Shown here piece by piece: positions 51,877 through 63,999 of a stretch of DNA of 64,000 nt. Each line of letters begins with the position of its first letter. Positions within the stretch are counted from its first letter, which is position 1. The position numbers and the translations under genes are program-made. Under the pieces are notes generated by a model. The model saw only the letters and a list, made by a program, of their open reading frames with translations. It did no database searches and was not told where the DNA came from. Origin of the DNA: Mariniradius saccharolyticus AK6 (GTDB lineage Bacteria; Bacteroidota; Bacteroidia; Cytophagales; Cyclobacteriaceae); assembly GCF_000330725.2 (NCBI RefSeq), contig NZ_AMZY02000003.1, positions 1 through 64,000 on the forward strand, written 5' to 3'.

Positions 51877-53391
51877 TTACTTCCAAATTCGACTCAAGTA
51901 ATGAATTTCCTGATCCGCTTTGAATCCCTCAAGCGCCAATTGGGTGTAGGGTTCCTTGGGAAATACCAATTCCGTAATCACCCGCTCTCCACCGTTGATA
52001 AATACTTCAATCGAAGATTGATCGATAAAGACTCGTAAGGATTGGATTTGGATTCCTTCCAGTGGCAATTGATGCACCTTGCCAAATTCGGCATGGAAAT
52101 CCGTCTTTCCAGAAGCTGAGCGGTCGAAGAAAAAGTTGTCGCCACTTTTTCCCAATTTGACCGATTCCCCGGCTTGGTTGCTGAAGGTAACTGTGAAATC
52201 GCCCGCTTCGGGATTAAGTTCAAGTTCGACCAAGGGCTCCTCAAATGTTATTTGTGGCCCGGAAATTTTTGTCGTTTTGGTTCTCAGTGATTCCAGTTCT
52301 TGGGCAGGCTGGGAGTGTAGTTGGAAATTTCCCTCTTTCTCGGCCAAAACCAAGCTTCTTGGCAGCGTCATCGCCGAGCGCCAAGGATGTGTCGGGACGA
52401 TTTGGGCGTATTGCCAATTGCTCATCCAGCCGATAAACAGCCGTCGTCCATCGGATTCAGGGATATTGGACCAAGTGACGCCGGCGTAATTGTCTGCACC
52501 GTGGTCAAGCCAAAGTGTTTTGTCCGTGTTCGGATTGAAATTCTTCCCATCAAAATCCCCCACAAAATACTGCGTTGCCGATCCTCCTTGCGGTCCGCCG
52601 GGATTGATCGAAACCAACAAAATCCATTTGTCTTTTCCAGCATCACTCCGGATTGGGAAAAGGTCAGGGCATTCCCAAACGCCGCCGTAGGCTGCCCAAG
52701 GGGGATTGAATTCACTTTCGAGCGACCAATCCAGCAGGTTTGGCGAGGAATAGAATTGGATACGGTCCTGTGCAGCCAAAGCCATGATCCATTTTCCGGG
52801 ACCTGTGGCGGGCTGGTACCAAGTGACTTTTGGATCGCGGAAATCCCTGATGCCGGGGTTTTTCAAGACGGGATTGCCTGCATACTTGGTCCATGTCCTT
52901 CCCCGGTCGAGGCTGTAGGCAAGGCCTTGGGTCTGGAAGTCGATAGTGCCGTTTTTCTCCCCAATCGGATCGTGGTAGGTGTACAAGGCAACCATCGCCG
53001 GATTCTCCTTGCTACCGAGCCCGCTCGTATTTTCCAAATCCATCACAGCCGAACCGGAGAATATGTATCCCAAGGAATCCGGCACCAAGGCCACCGGCAA
53101 GTTTTCCCAATGGACCAAGTCCTTGGAAACCGCGTGTCCCCAATGCATCGGTCCCCAAACAGTGCTGTCGGGGTAGTACTGGTAGAAGAGATGGTACTCT
53201 CCGTCCCAATACACCATGCCATTGGGGTCATTCATCCAATTGGCAGGTGGCGAAAAATGGAACTGCGGGCGAAATAGCTCGGAGTATGCGGCAGACGTAT
53301 CTGTTTGTTCAGTTGGCTTTTCGGAACATGAAAAAGAAAAAAGCATGGCAATGCCCACCAACAGCGTACCCATAAAGTTACAACGTGCCAT
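51877..53391 (-). CDS. glycoside hydrolase family 32 lipoprotein (fructan/sucrose hydrolase)
   Basis: 504 residues. A signal peptide ends near FSFSCS, so Cys22 is a probable lipid site. GH32 motifs: WMNDPNGMVYWDGEYHLFYQ with nucleophile Asp55, FRDPKVTWYQ (transition-state Asp of RDP) and WECPDLF (acid/base Glu of EC). A beta-sandwich domain fills the C-terminal 150 residues. It removes terminal fructose from fructans (levan, inulin) or sucrose; levanase and inulinase cannot be told apart. It follows the GH97 gene (175 bases), with an inverted repeat between them. No SusC/SusD pair is in view. Confidence 0.94.
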   Translation of the reverse strand: MARCNFMGTLLVGIAMLFSFSCSEKPTEQTDTSAAYSELFRPQFHFSPPANWMNDPNGMVYWDGEYHLFYQYYPDSTVWGPMHWGHAVSKDLVHWENLPVALVPDSLGYIFSGSAVMDLENTSGLGSKENPAMVALYTYHDPIGEKNGTIDFQTQGLAYSLDRGRTWTKYAGNPVLKNPGIRDFRDPKVTWYQPATGPGKWIMALAAQDRIQFYSSPNLLDWSLESEFNPPWAAYGGVWECPDLFPIRSDAGKDKWILLVSINPGGPQGGSATQYFVGDFDGKNFNPNTDKTLWLDHGADNYAGVTWSNIPESDGRRLFIGWMSNWQYAQIVPTHPWRSAMTLPRSLVLAEKEGNFQLHSQPAQELESLRTKTTKISGPQITFEEPLVELELNPEAGDFTVTFSNQAGESVKLGKSGDNFFFDRSASGKTDFHAEFGKVHQLPLEGIQIQSLRVFIDQSSIEVFINGGERVITELVFPKEPYTQLALEGFKADQEIHYLSRIWK

Positions 53392-53435
53392 TTGAAATGA
53401 TTTGAGTGTTATTCAGTTCGATTCCATTTTTTTTC

Positions 53436-53503
53436 AACCACAAAAGAGGCAAAAGAAAACAAATGAATTTCGATGACTCAGGTCTTTTGTTCCTTTTGTG
53501 GTT
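53436..53503 (+). repeat. long inverted repeat between the GH97 and GH32 genes
   Basis: The left arm (53436-53457) begins AACCACAAAAG and the right arm (53482-53503) ends CTTTTGTGGTT; the arms agree at about 18 of 22 positions across a 24-base loop. There is no T-tract in the right place for a simple terminator on either strand. It could bind a protein, or form an RNA hairpin in the GH32 leader, or belong to a dispersed repeat family. Confidence 0.7.
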
Positions 53504-53566
53504 CTATCATCTTCTTTAATATCTATCCTCCAAGCAGAGATTCTAAGTCATTTTCCTCCAATTGAA

Positions 53567-55747
<2,181 letters not shown>

Positions 55748-55748
55748 T

Positions 55749-55756
55749 CAAAAATA
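55749..55756 (-). promoter_or_regulatory. predicted -7 promoter box of the GH97 gene
   Basis: TATTTTTG on the minus strand, an exact TAnnTTTG match, 43 bases upstream of the GH97 ATG. No clear TTTG at -33. Confidence 0.35.
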
Positions 55757-55844
55757 AGCCATTATCCTCCAAATCCTGCCATGATCCACTTTTTAAACCA
55801 ACAAATTCAGGATTGCAGAAGATTTGCCGCAAACTGATGGATTT

Positions 55845-58490
55845 TTACGTGCCCTTTTTGAATCTGATGAGTTTGTACAATTCTGTCACCCAGAATATTG
55901 ACGACGACAGGCCAACCCAAAGAAGGAAATCAAAAAGATTTACGGGTTCGAAGGAAAAAAACGAAGACAAAGGCGTTTCAATGATGACGATTTGTATCAA
56001 CACCGAAATTGCAAGTGCATAGTTAACCCATTTGTTGCTAAATAGCCCAATCTTGAATGATGAGCCTGTAAGGTTCCGCATGTTGAAGACATTAAAAAGT
56101 TGGCTGAATGCAAGCGTAATGAATGCCATGGTTCTGGCCTTTTCCAAACTGATTGGGAAATAAATGTAAAACGCAGCGAGTGCCAAGCCCGTCATCATCA
56201 CCACATTAATAATCAAAAAAGGCAAAACGGTGCGGTTTAGTATTTTCTCGCTTTGGGGGATCGGAGGTGAAGTGAGTTCAGCTCCATGGCCCTGTTCTGC
56301 GGCCAATGCCTTATCGCAGAACCCGTCCGTCACCAAATTGATCCAAAGGATTTGGGTAGCTGTCAGGGGCATGGGGAATCCCATCAAAATCGCCAAAATA
56401 AGGGTGGAGATTTCCGCGAAATTGGTAGAGGCAAGGAAAAACGAGGTTCTGCGTGCATTGTTGAAAACGATTCGCCCTTGCTCCACCGCTTTTACAATGG
56501 TGGAAAAATTGTCATCCGCCAGCACCATCATCGAGGCGTCTTTGGCCACATCCGTACCCATGATTCCCATGGCTATTCCTATATCTGCCTGTTTGAGTGC
56601 GGGGGCATCGTTGACTCCGTCTCCGGTCATCGCCAAAAGCTCACCTTGTTTTTGTAGGGACCTTGCGATCCGCAGCTTCATGTTGGGGGAAAGGCGGGAA
56701 AACACATCAGCCTCGCTGACAGCCATATCAAAATTTTCCCCTTCCATTGACGCCAGTTCCAACTCCGAATAAACCCGTTCCCGGCCTGGCAGTACGATTC
56801 CGACTTTTTTTCCGATGGCCAATGCGGTGTCGGCATGGTCTCCTGTGGCCATGATGACCCGGATTCCTGCGCGATGGCAGGATTGTACCGCCTCCAGCAC
56901 GCCTGGTCTTGGAGGATCAATCATACCCGCCAAGCCTACGAAGTCCAAGCCCTGGTGTGCCACATTCCTTTCTGTTTCGGATTTTCTGGCCAAAGCAAGT
57001 ACCCGGAAGCTTTCCTTTGACCAGGACTGGATTTTGGACAAAATGGACGCTTTCTCTTTCCCTTCAAGCGGCAGATAGCTTTCGTCATGCTGTAATGAGC
57101 GGGTACATCTTTCGAGTATTGCCTCCGGTGCTCCAAGATAAAACCTCAGAGATTCACCTTCCTTTTTCACCAAGGTAGAGCGAAATTTTAGCTCCGAGCT
57201 AAAAGCCACATCTTCTATTATCTCAAGGAATTTGTCTTTGCCTGCTTTGTTTCCCAATACCAAAAAGGCAGCCTCAGTTGGATCTCCAGTGACTTGGTAG
57301 GTTCCGACTTCAGGTTGTTGCACCGAAGCACTATGGCAATGTGCAGCAATTTCAAAAAGTGATTCCAGTGCAAGTATGTCCTTTTCCTCGCCCCTGAAGT
57401 CCCCGATGCTTTCCCAGCCTTCGCCCTCGACCTCGATGTCCTCGATGCCCGGAACCCAAATCTTTCGGATTGTCATCGTATTTTGGGTTAGGGTACCGGT
57501 CTTGTCCGTGACGATGGTGGTGACCGAACCTAGCGTTTCCGTAGCAGTCATTTCGCGGACGATGGCGTTTTTCTTAGACATTCTGAAGGATCCAACCGCC
57601 AATACGATGGAAAGGACTGCGGGAAGTCCCTCGGGAATCGCAGAGACAAGGGCTGCGATGGATATCATCAAGGTGTCTGTCAGCGGATTGCATTTTACTA
57701 GGAAACTGACTATGAAAAGTGCGAGGGCGCTTCCAATGGCAATAAATGCCATTTGCTTGGCGAGTTTGTCGGTCTTTTTTTGGAAGTTAGACTTCTTTGG
57801 AGCGATCTCCTTGAGGCTTTTGGCGATCTCTCCAATCTGTGTCCTTACGCCTGTTGCGGTTACGACGGCTCTGACACTTCCGGAAGCAAGGTGGGTGCCC
57901 TTCCAGACCATATTGGTTCGATCTCCCATGGGGAGTTGTTCGGCGAGTGATCCAACGGTTTTTTGGACCGGGACTGATTCGCCGGTCAGTGCGGCTTCCG
58001 AAGTCCTTGCGTCTTTTTGGAAAATGATTCGAGCGTCAGCGGGGATATTGTCTCCTTCTGCCAATGCCAAGATATCACCCGGTACCAACCCGACCGAGTC
58101 GACAGTCTGCAATTTTCCCTCACGTATGACTTTGCATTGGGGGACCAACATTTTTCGCAAAGCCGCCAAAGCGCCTTCTGCCTTGTATTCCTGAACAAAA
58201 CCGATAATCGCATTGATCAATACGATCACAAGGATCACATACACATCGACGTAATGCTTGGTGAAATAGGAGATCCCGGCTGCCAACAGGAGGATGTACA
58301 CCATCAGGTTGTTGAACTGGCGTAAAAAAAGCAGCCAAGCGGGTCGTTTGCCTGCAGCTGGCAATTCGTTTTTACCAAAAACCCCTAACCTTCCATTTAC
58401 CTCGGCCACCGAAAGTCCCCTTTCGCTGGTCTGCAGACCTTCCAAGAGGGAAGCGATAGACTCGTGATGCGGGAACTCGGGCAGTTTCAT
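55845..58490 (-). CDS. cation-translocating P-type ATPase (P2, calcium-type)
   Basis: 881 residues from the ATG at 58490. The order is an N-terminal cation-ATPase domain with FGKNELPAAGKRP; TM1-2; actuator domain with TGES; TM3-4 with the ion-binding PEGLP motif (SAIPEGLPAVLS); phosphorylation site Asp329 in DKTGTLTQNT; MTGDGVNDAPALKQADIGIA hinge; and the four C-terminal helices (TM7-10). PEGLP is typical for P2A/P2B calcium or P2-type Na+/K+ pumps. Its ATG overlaps the TGA of the site-2-protease gene (ATGA), so translation is coupled. An upstream extension of the frame overlaps that gene and is rejected. Confidence 0.93.
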   Translation of the reverse strand: MKLPEFPHHESIASLLEGLQTSERGLSVAEVNGRLGVFGKNELPAAGKRPAWLLFLRQFNNLMVYILLLAAGISYFTKHYVDVYVILVIVLINAIIGFVQEYKAEGALAALRKMLVPQCKVIREGKLQTVDSVGLVPGDILALAEGDNIPADARIIFQKDARTSEAALTGESVPVQKTVGSLAEQLPMGDRTNMVWKGTHLASGSVRAVVTATGVRTQIGEIAKSLKEIAPKKSNFQKKTDKLAKQMAFIAIGSALALFIVSFLVKCNPLTDTLMISIAALVSAIPEGLPAVLSIVLAVGSFRMSKKNAIVREMTATETLGSVTTIVTDKTGTLTQNTMTIRKIWVPGIEDIEVEGEGWESIGDFRGEEKDILALESLFEIAAHCHSASVQQPEVGTYQVTGDPTEAAFLVLGNKAGKDKFLEIIEDVAFSSELKFRSTLVKKEGESLRFYLGAPEAILERCTRSLQHDESYLPLEGKEKASILSKIQSWSKESFRVLALARKSETERNVAHQGLDFVGLAGMIDPPRPGVLEAVQSCHRAGIRVIMATGDHADTALAIGKKVGIVLPGRERVYSELELASMEGENFDMAVSEADVFSRLSPNMKLRIARSLQKQGELLAMTGDGVNDAPALKQADIGIAMGIMGTDVAKDASMMVLADDNFSTIVKAVEQGRIVFNNARRTSFFLASTNFAEISTLILAILMGFPMPLTATQILWINLVTDGFCDKALAAEQGHGAELTSPPIPQSEKILNRTVLPFLIINVVMMTGLALAAFYIYFPISLEKARTMAFITLAFSQLFNVFNMRNLTGSSFKIGLFSNKWVNYALAISVLIQIVIIETPLSSFFSFEPVNLFDFLLWVGLSSSIFWVTELYKLIRFKKGT

Positions 58491-59569
58491 GGTCGGTTCA
58501 TCGCGGATTTTACCATGACGAATTCTGCAATGTTTTCCTGATCCAAAATTCCCAAAAAATGCCCATTCTCGACTACCAAGGCTACTTTTCGCTTCTCCGC
58601 GGCCATTTTTCTCCACACTTCGTTGAGGTCTTCGAAGGTTTCAACCTTCATCGGTGTCAGGTTTGCGAAGTTTTCGACCAAGGCGGATTCACCACCTTCT
58701 TTCAATCCCAGGATGATTTCGTCTCGACTTAGCGTGCCGACGGCAACATCGTCTTTCACGACGACAAAATGTGTGGCTTGGGAATTCAGCAACTTCTCTA
58801 CTGCCTTGGAAAGGGGTGCATCTATTCCGATGATTTGGAATTTTTGCATGAGGGCATCCTGGACTTTAAATCCCTTGAGGAAGCTTTCCTGTTGGGTGTG
58901 GGATACCTCCGCGGCGGCACCCAAGAAAATGAAGATGCCGATCAGCATTAGGATTGGGTTGTTGAACAAGCCAAAGAGAATGAAAAACATCGCCAGGAAC
59001 TGACCGATGCCACCGGCGATTTGGGTGGCTTTGGCACGAGGGAGTTTGATTGCCAAAAATGCCCGCAAGATCCTGCCTCCGTCCATTGGAAATGCAGGAA
59101 TCAGGTTGAAAATCGCCAAAATCAAATTGGCGGATGCCAAATAGGGAATGATGGTTTGCGGACTGATTTTGATCTCCTCGAGATTTTGGAGGTCAAATCC
59201 TGTGAATCCCAAAACCCCCGAAAGGATCGCAAACAAAATGATATTGACCAAAGGCCCTGCGATGGCGACCCAAAGTTCTTGTTTTGGGTCTTCGGGAAGT
59301 TTTTCCAGCCTTGCCACCCCTCCGATGGGATAGAGCACGATGTCCTTGGTTTGTATGCCGTAGCGCTGTGCTGCCAAGGCATGCCCAAACTCATGCATCA
59401 CCACACAGGCAAACAGGGCAAGAACAAACACAACTATCCAAAGGATATCCATAGCGGGCATACCCTGTCGTGAGTTGGAAATGATGATCCATAGCAGCAG
59501 GAGAGAGAATGTCCAGTGGATGAAGACTTTGACGTTTTTGAAGCTTCCCAAGTAGAGCGCAAATTTCAT
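58487..59569 (-). CDS. site-2 protease family protein with CBS domains
   Basis: 360 residues from the ATG at 59569. Membrane segments flank VVMHEFGHALAAQRYGI, whose His59, Glu60 and His63 are the zinc site, and NLIPAFPMDGGRILRAF gives the conserved PxxxDGG ligand Asp. The last 130 residues hold two CBS domains (FQIIGIDAPLSKAVEKLL, FVVVKDDVAVGTLSRDE). Intramembrane proteases of this class release membrane-bound regulators; the CBS pair suggests control by an adenosine ligand. The P-type ATPase gene overlaps its stop by four bases. Confidence 0.93.
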   Translation of the reverse strand: MKFALYLGSFKNVKVFIHWTFSLLLLWIIISNSRQGMPAMDILWIVVFVLALFACVVMHEFGHALAAQRYGIQTKDIVLYPIGGVARLEKLPEDPKQELWVAIAGPLVNIILFAILSGVLGFTGFDLQNLEEIKISPQTIIPYLASANLILAIFNLIPAFPMDGGRILRAFLAIKLPRAKATQIAGGIGQFLAMFFILFGLFNNPILMLIGIFIFLGAAAEVSHTQQESFLKGFKVQDALMQKFQIIGIDAPLSKAVEKLLNSQATHFVVVKDDVAVGTLSRDEIILGLKEGGESALVENFANLTPMKVETFEDLNEVWRKMAAEKRKVALVVENGHFLGILDQENIAEFVMVKSAMNRP

Positions 59570-59969
59570 CTTGATTCGTTTTTGGATTTGAACCTTTAAG
59601 TTAGGAATATATCCCATTCTCTAACCAAAGTAAGGAAATGCCAAGGAATTAAATCATGACGATTGTCAACCCTGTTTGAGATATTTTCGTGGCATCATCT
59701 TGCTGTCCAACTCTCTCCAGGGGTTTTAGAAATCAAATTGGGAGCTGATCGCTGCCTTTGTAATATTATTTTGATTTTATCAGTGAATTTGAAATAAAAT
59801 ACAAATAATGAATACGTTTCCGTTTTTTTCAAAACAATCTTTTGATTGGGTAGTTTTACAATACTAGCTCGATGGATTTTTTTCCTATATTCGCAGGCAT
59901 GGTCGATCCCGGTTTTATCCGATAGACCATTGAACGTGAATAGCTTCAGAAAAATAAACCCAAGTTAAG
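59570..59969 (+). other. intergenic region upstream of icmF
   Basis: 400 bases between divergent genes (site-2 protease on minus, icmF on plus). It must hold both promoters. An AT-rich part at 59755-59850 has weak -7-like matches, none good enough to call. No cobalamin riboswitch could be recognised by eye, and no small ORF of note. Confidence 0.5.
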
Positions 59970-62900
59970 ATGTCCTTCTCCTCAGAGATTTACAAACCCC
60001 AAAACCACATTAGAATCGTAACTGCTGCATCTCTGTTTGACGGTCATGATGCGGCGATAAACATCATGCGGAGAATCATACAGGCCACAGGCTGCGAGGT
60101 AATCCATCTTGGCCATAATCGCTCCGTCCATGAGATTGTTGACTGTGCGATCCAAGAGGATGTCCAGGCAATCGCCATCACATCCTATCAGGGTGGCCAT
60201 ATTGAGTTTTTCAAGTACATGCATGACCTCCTTCAGGAGAAAGGAATGGGACATATCCGAATTTTTGGGGGTGGGGGAGGAACGATCCTTCCCGAGGAGA
60301 TCGAGGAATTGCATGCCTATGGCGTTACGCGGATTTATTCCCCCGACGACGGAAGGGCGATGGGTTTGCAGGGAATGATCAATGATTTGGTGAAAAAATG
60401 CGATTTCCCGATTGGACAGGACGCGAAAAGCCAAGACCTCGATTCCGCCGATAAGGTTGGCATTGCACGGACAATTTCCGCCGCAGAGAACTTTCCGGAA
60501 CAGTCCAAGGCTTTGCTGGATGACATTCGTGTGAAAGCGTTAAAGAGCAAAACACCCGTGTTGGGAATTACCGGCACCGGTGGTGCGGGGAAATCCTCTT
60601 TGGTGGATGAGTTGGTGCGGCGTTTTTTGATGGATTTTTCGGACAAAAACATTGCGATTATTTCCGTAGATCCGTCCAAAAGAAAAACGGGAGGAGCGCT
60701 GCTTGGAGACCGGATTCGAATGAATGCCATCCACCATCCACGCGTCTACATGCGTTCGCTTGCGACACGTCAATCCAATTTGGCACTTTCCAAATATGTG
60801 CAAGATGCCGTCGACGTCGTCAAGGCTGCGAATTTTGATTTGATCATTTTGGAGACCTCCGGTATCGGTCAATCAGACACCGAAATCATCGAGCATTCAG
60901 ACATGTCATTGTATGTAATGACGCCCGAATACGGCGCCGCCACCCAGCTAGAAAAAATCGACATGCTTGATTTCGCAGATATCATTGCGCTCAACAAGTT
61001 TGATAAAAGAGGCGCTCAGGATGCACTTCGGGACGTCAAGAAACAATACAAGCGCAACCATAACCTTTGGGATATCGCCGACGAGGATATACCGGTTTTT
61101 GGGACAATCGCTTCCCAATTCAATGACCCAGGAATGAATAACCTGTACCGGGGGATTGTCAAAAAACTTTCGGAAAAAACCGGTGCCGCACTCCATTCCT
61201 CCTTTGCGGTGACCAAAGAGATGTCGGAGAAGATCTACATCATTCCACCGGCAAGAACCCGCTACCTGTCTGAGATTTCCGAAAACAATCGGAACTATGA
61301 CAAATGGGTCGAGGACCAAAAAGAGGTAGCCCAAAAGTTGTACAGCATCAAAAAGTCGATCGAAGCGATCCGTTCCGCCAAAGTGGTGGACGAGGATCGG
61401 CTGGTCAAGGAACTAGAGGAGGTATACGCCCAAGTGGAGCTCGGACTTGATCCGAAAAACAAGAAGTGGATTGAAAAATGGCCCGAAAAAGTCACCCGGT
61501 ATGCCGATGATTTCTATGTTTTCCACGTGCGGGACAAAGAAGTCAAAGTCCAAACCTATACCAAGTCCCTTTCCCAAACCAAAATCCCCAAAGTATCCTT
61601 GCCCAAATACGAAGCTTGGGGTGATTTGCTGAAATGGGCATTGAAGGAAAATGTACCTGGAAAATTCCCATTCACGGCAGGCGTGTTTCCATTCAAGCGC
61701 GAAGGAGAGGATCCAACGCGGATGTTTGCAGGTGAAGGCGGTCCGGAGCGCACCAACAAGCGCTTCCATTACGTGTCAAAAGGGATGCCTGCCAAGCGGC
61801 TTTCGACTGCTTTCGACTCTGTAACTTTGTATGGGGAAGACCCTGATTACAGACCCGATATTTATGGCAAAATCGGAAATTCAGGCGTCAACGTCTGCTG
61901 CCTGGATGATGCCAAAAAGCTGTATTCCGGATTCAATTTGGCCGATCCGATGACCTCCGTTTCTATGACGATCAATGGCCCCGCTGCTACGATGACAGCT
62001 TTCTTCATGAATGCAGCCATTGATCAGCAGTGCGAAGTGTACATCAAGGAAAACGGCTTGGAACAGGAGGTTAACGAGCGGATTGAAGGGATCTACCGGG
62101 AAAAAGGGACCAAGCGCCCAGTCTACAATGCGCCTATTCCGGATGGAAACGACGGTTTGGGATTGATGCTTTTAGGTGTGACGGGTGACCAAGTCCTACC
62201 AATCGAAGTATATGAAAAGATCAAGGCAGATACACTCTCCAAAGTCCGTGGAACAGTCCAGGCGGATATTTTGAAAGAAGATCAGGCACAGAATACCTGT
62301 ATTTTCTCGACCGAGTTTTCCCTTAGGCTGATGGGTGATGTGCAGCAGTATTTCATCGACCACAAAATCCGAAACTTCTACTCTGTTTCGATTTCGGGTT
62401 ACCATATCGCGGAGGCGGGTGCCAATCCAATCACGCAGTTGGCCTTGACACTTTCCAATGGGTTCACCTACGTGGAGTATTATGTCTCTCGCGGCATGGA
62501 TATCAACAAATTCGCACCCAACCTTTCTTTCTTCTTTTCAAACGGGATTGACCCCGAATATGCGGTGATTGGAAGGGTGGCGCGTAGGATTTGGGCGAAG
62601 GCGATGAAATTGAAATACGGAGCGAACGAGCGTTCACAAATGCTGAAATACCACATCCAGACTTCCGGGCGTTCACTCCACGCCCAGGAGATCGACTTCA
62701 ACGATATCCGGACCACCTTGCAGGCGCTTTATGCTATTTATGACAATTGCAACTCTCTGCATACCAACGCCTACGATGAAGCCATTACCACACCAACCGA
62801 GGCATCCGTACGCCGGGCGATGGCCATTCAGCTGATCATCAACAAGGAGCTTGGATTGGCCAAAAACGAGAATCCTTTGCAAGGTTCATTTATCATTGAA

Positions 62901-63347
62901 GAATTGACGGATTTGGTGGAAGAGGCGGTCTATCTCGAATTTGACCGGATTACGGAAAGGGGAGGAGTACTTGGCGCTATGGAAACTATGTACCAGCGCG
63001 GCAAAATCCAGGAAGAAAGCCTCCATTATGAAATGCTGAAACATACCGGAGAATATCCCATCATCGGTGTCAATACATTCCTGTCATCCGAGGGCTCCCC
63101 GACAATCATTCCAGGGGAAGTCATCAGGGCGACCAAAGACGAGAAGGAAGCGCAGATCAGGACACTTTCCCAATTGCAGCAAAGAAACGAGGGTCGTGCC
63201 AAAGAGGAATTGTCGGAATTGCAGAAAGTGGCGGTCAGGAATGGGAATATTTTCGAAAGACTGATGGAGGCGGCGAAGTATTGTTCATTGGGACAGATTA
63301 CCCACGCGCTTTATGAGGTCGGTGGCCAATATCGAAGGAATATGTAG
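59970..63347 (+). CDS. icmF: fused isobutyryl-CoA mutase IcmF (B12-binding, G-protein chaperone, mutase)
   Basis: 1125 residues. B12 domain (1-150): [16 protein letters not shown] with lower-ligand His in DGHD, then HLGHNRSV and TSYQGGH. MeaB-like GTPase (about 195-410): [16 protein letters not shown] and NKFD. Substrate-binding barrel (about 540-1125): [36 protein letters not shown]. In methylmalonyl-CoA mutase an Arg in VRNTY binds the substrate carboxylate; here the site is AQNTC with Gln774, the hallmark of the isobutyryl/butyryl-CoA-type enzyme. It interconverts isobutyryl- and n-butyryl-CoA with coenzyme B12, and some IcmF enzymes act on isovaleryl-CoA. Length and domain order equal known IcmF proteins. 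No corrinoid genes nearby. Confidence 0.96.
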   Translation: MSFSSEIYKPQNHIRIVTAASLFDGHDAAINIMRRIIQATGCEVIHLGHNRSVHEIVDCAIQEDVQAIAITSYQGGHIEFFKYMHDLLQEKGMGHIRIFGGGGGTILPEEIEELHAYGVTRIYSPDDGRAMGLQGMINDLVKKCDFPIGQDAKSQDLDSADKVGIARTISAAENFPEQSKALLDDIRVKALKSKTPVLGITGTGGAGKSSLVDELVRRFLMDFSDKNIAIISVDPSKRKTGGALLGDRIRMNAIHHPRVYMRSLATRQSNLALSKYVQDAVDVVKAANFDLIILETSGIGQSDTEIIEHSDMSLYVMTPEYGAATQLEKIDMLDFADIIALNKFDKRGAQDALRDVKKQYKRNHNLWDIADEDIPVFGTIASQFNDPGMNNLYRGIVKKLSEKTGAALHSSFAVTKEMSEKIYIIPPARTRYLSEISENNRNYDKWVEDQKEVAQKLYSIKKSIEAIRSAKVVDEDRLVKELEEVYAQVELGLDPKNKKWIEKWPEKVTRYADDFYVFHVRDKEVKVQTYTKSLSQTKIPKVSLPKYEAWGDLLKWALKENVPGKFPFTAGVFPFKREGEDPTRMFAGEGGPERTNKRFHYVSKGMPAKRLSTAFDSVTLYGEDPDYRPDIYGKIGNSGVNVCCLDDAKKLYSGFNLADPMTSVSMTINGPAATMTAFFMNAAIDQQCEVYIKENGLEQEVNERIEGIYREKGTKRPVYNAPIPDGNDGLGLMLLGVTGDQVLPIEVYEKIKADTLSKVRGTVQADILKEDQAQNTCIFSTEFSLRLMGDVQQYFIDHKIRNFYSVSISGYHIAEAGANPITQLALTLSNGFTYVEYYVSRGMDINKFAPNLSFFFSNGIDPEYAVIGRVARRIWAKAMKLKYGANERSQMLKYHIQTSGRSLHAQEIDFNDIRTTLQALYAIYDNCNSLHTNAYDEAITTPTEASVRRAMAIQLIINKELGLAKNENPLQGSFIIEELTDLVEEAVYLEFDRITERGGVLGAMETMYQRGKIQEESLHYEMLKHTGEYPIIGVNTFLSSEGSPTIIPGEVIRATKDEKEAQIRTLSQLQQRNEGRAKEELSELQKVAVRNGNIFERLMEAAKYCSLGQITHALYEVGGQYRRNM

Positions 63348-63554
63348 GGCGATTCGGAGGTCTAAAGCTTTTATGGCTTGGAGATAGGAAGTTGTATTAG
63401 TCTGCCAGTAAGGCTGGAAAGTGTAATTTGTCACAATTCAATTCGCCCTACGGCCATATGTTTGGCGAGAAATCAGCGGCCTGGGATTCCGACTTCAAAA
63501 AATCAATAGAATCTCAAATATCCCGGGTCTAGAACCAATAAACTGATAACTCAA

Positions 63555-63562
63555 TAACTTTG
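63555..63562 (+). promoter_or_regulatory. predicted -7 promoter box of the OsmC gene
   Basis: TAACTTTG, an exact TAnnTTTG match, ends 20 bases before the ATG at 63583. No TTTG at -33. Confidence 0.38.
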
Positions 63563-63582
63563 TAACCTTATATTTTATCAAG

Positions 63583-63999
63583 ATGAGCAAAAGAAACATT
63601 ACCGTCCACATGAAGACGGAAAAAGAGTACTTCGCAGTCAATCCCCAAGGCAATCGGGTAGAAATCGATATGTACAATGCTGAGGAAAAAAAGGCCCAAT
63701 CTCCCATGGATCTGTTACTTTCAGCCCTTGGCGGTTGTTCGGCAGTCGATGCGGTACTTATGATGAAGAAAAAACGTAGGACAATCGACGATTTTTTCAT
63801 CGAGGTAGAAGGCACACGTGCGGAAGGGACACCGGCCTATTATACCCATATTGAGATGAAGTTCGTCTTGGTATCGCCGGATGCGACCGAGGAGGAATTT
63901 GCCAAAGTGGTTGCCTTATCTGTGGACAAGTACTGTTCCGTGGCCAGTTCGCTGAAATCTGAAATCGGTTACACGTCTGAGGTAAGAAGGCCAGCATGA
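63583..63999 (+). CDS. OsmC family protein
   Basis: 138 residues. The two conserved Cys of the OsmC/Ohr fold are in LLLSALGGCSAVDAVLMM and SVDKYCSVASSL. In this family they form the peroxidatic pair that reduces organic peroxides; the YhfA-like subgroup (short, EVEGTRAEG and FVLVSPDATEEEFAKV) has no firmly proven substrate. The stop codon lies one base from the right edge of the window, so the gene is complete. Confidence 0.92.
   Translation: MSKRNITVHMKTEKEYFAVNPQGNRVEIDMYNAEEKKAQSPMDLLLSALGGCSAVDAVLMMKKKRRTIDDFFIEVEGTRAEGTPAYYTHIEMKFVLVSPDATEEEFAKVVALSVDKYCSVASSLKSEIGYTSEVRRPA

Noticed and set aside
52321-53277. 318-codon open frame on the plus strand
   Set aside because: Antisense to the GH32 gene; no motif and no promoter.
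57376-58194. 272-codon open frame opposite the P-type ATPase
   Set aside because: Antisense shadow of conserved ATPase sequence.
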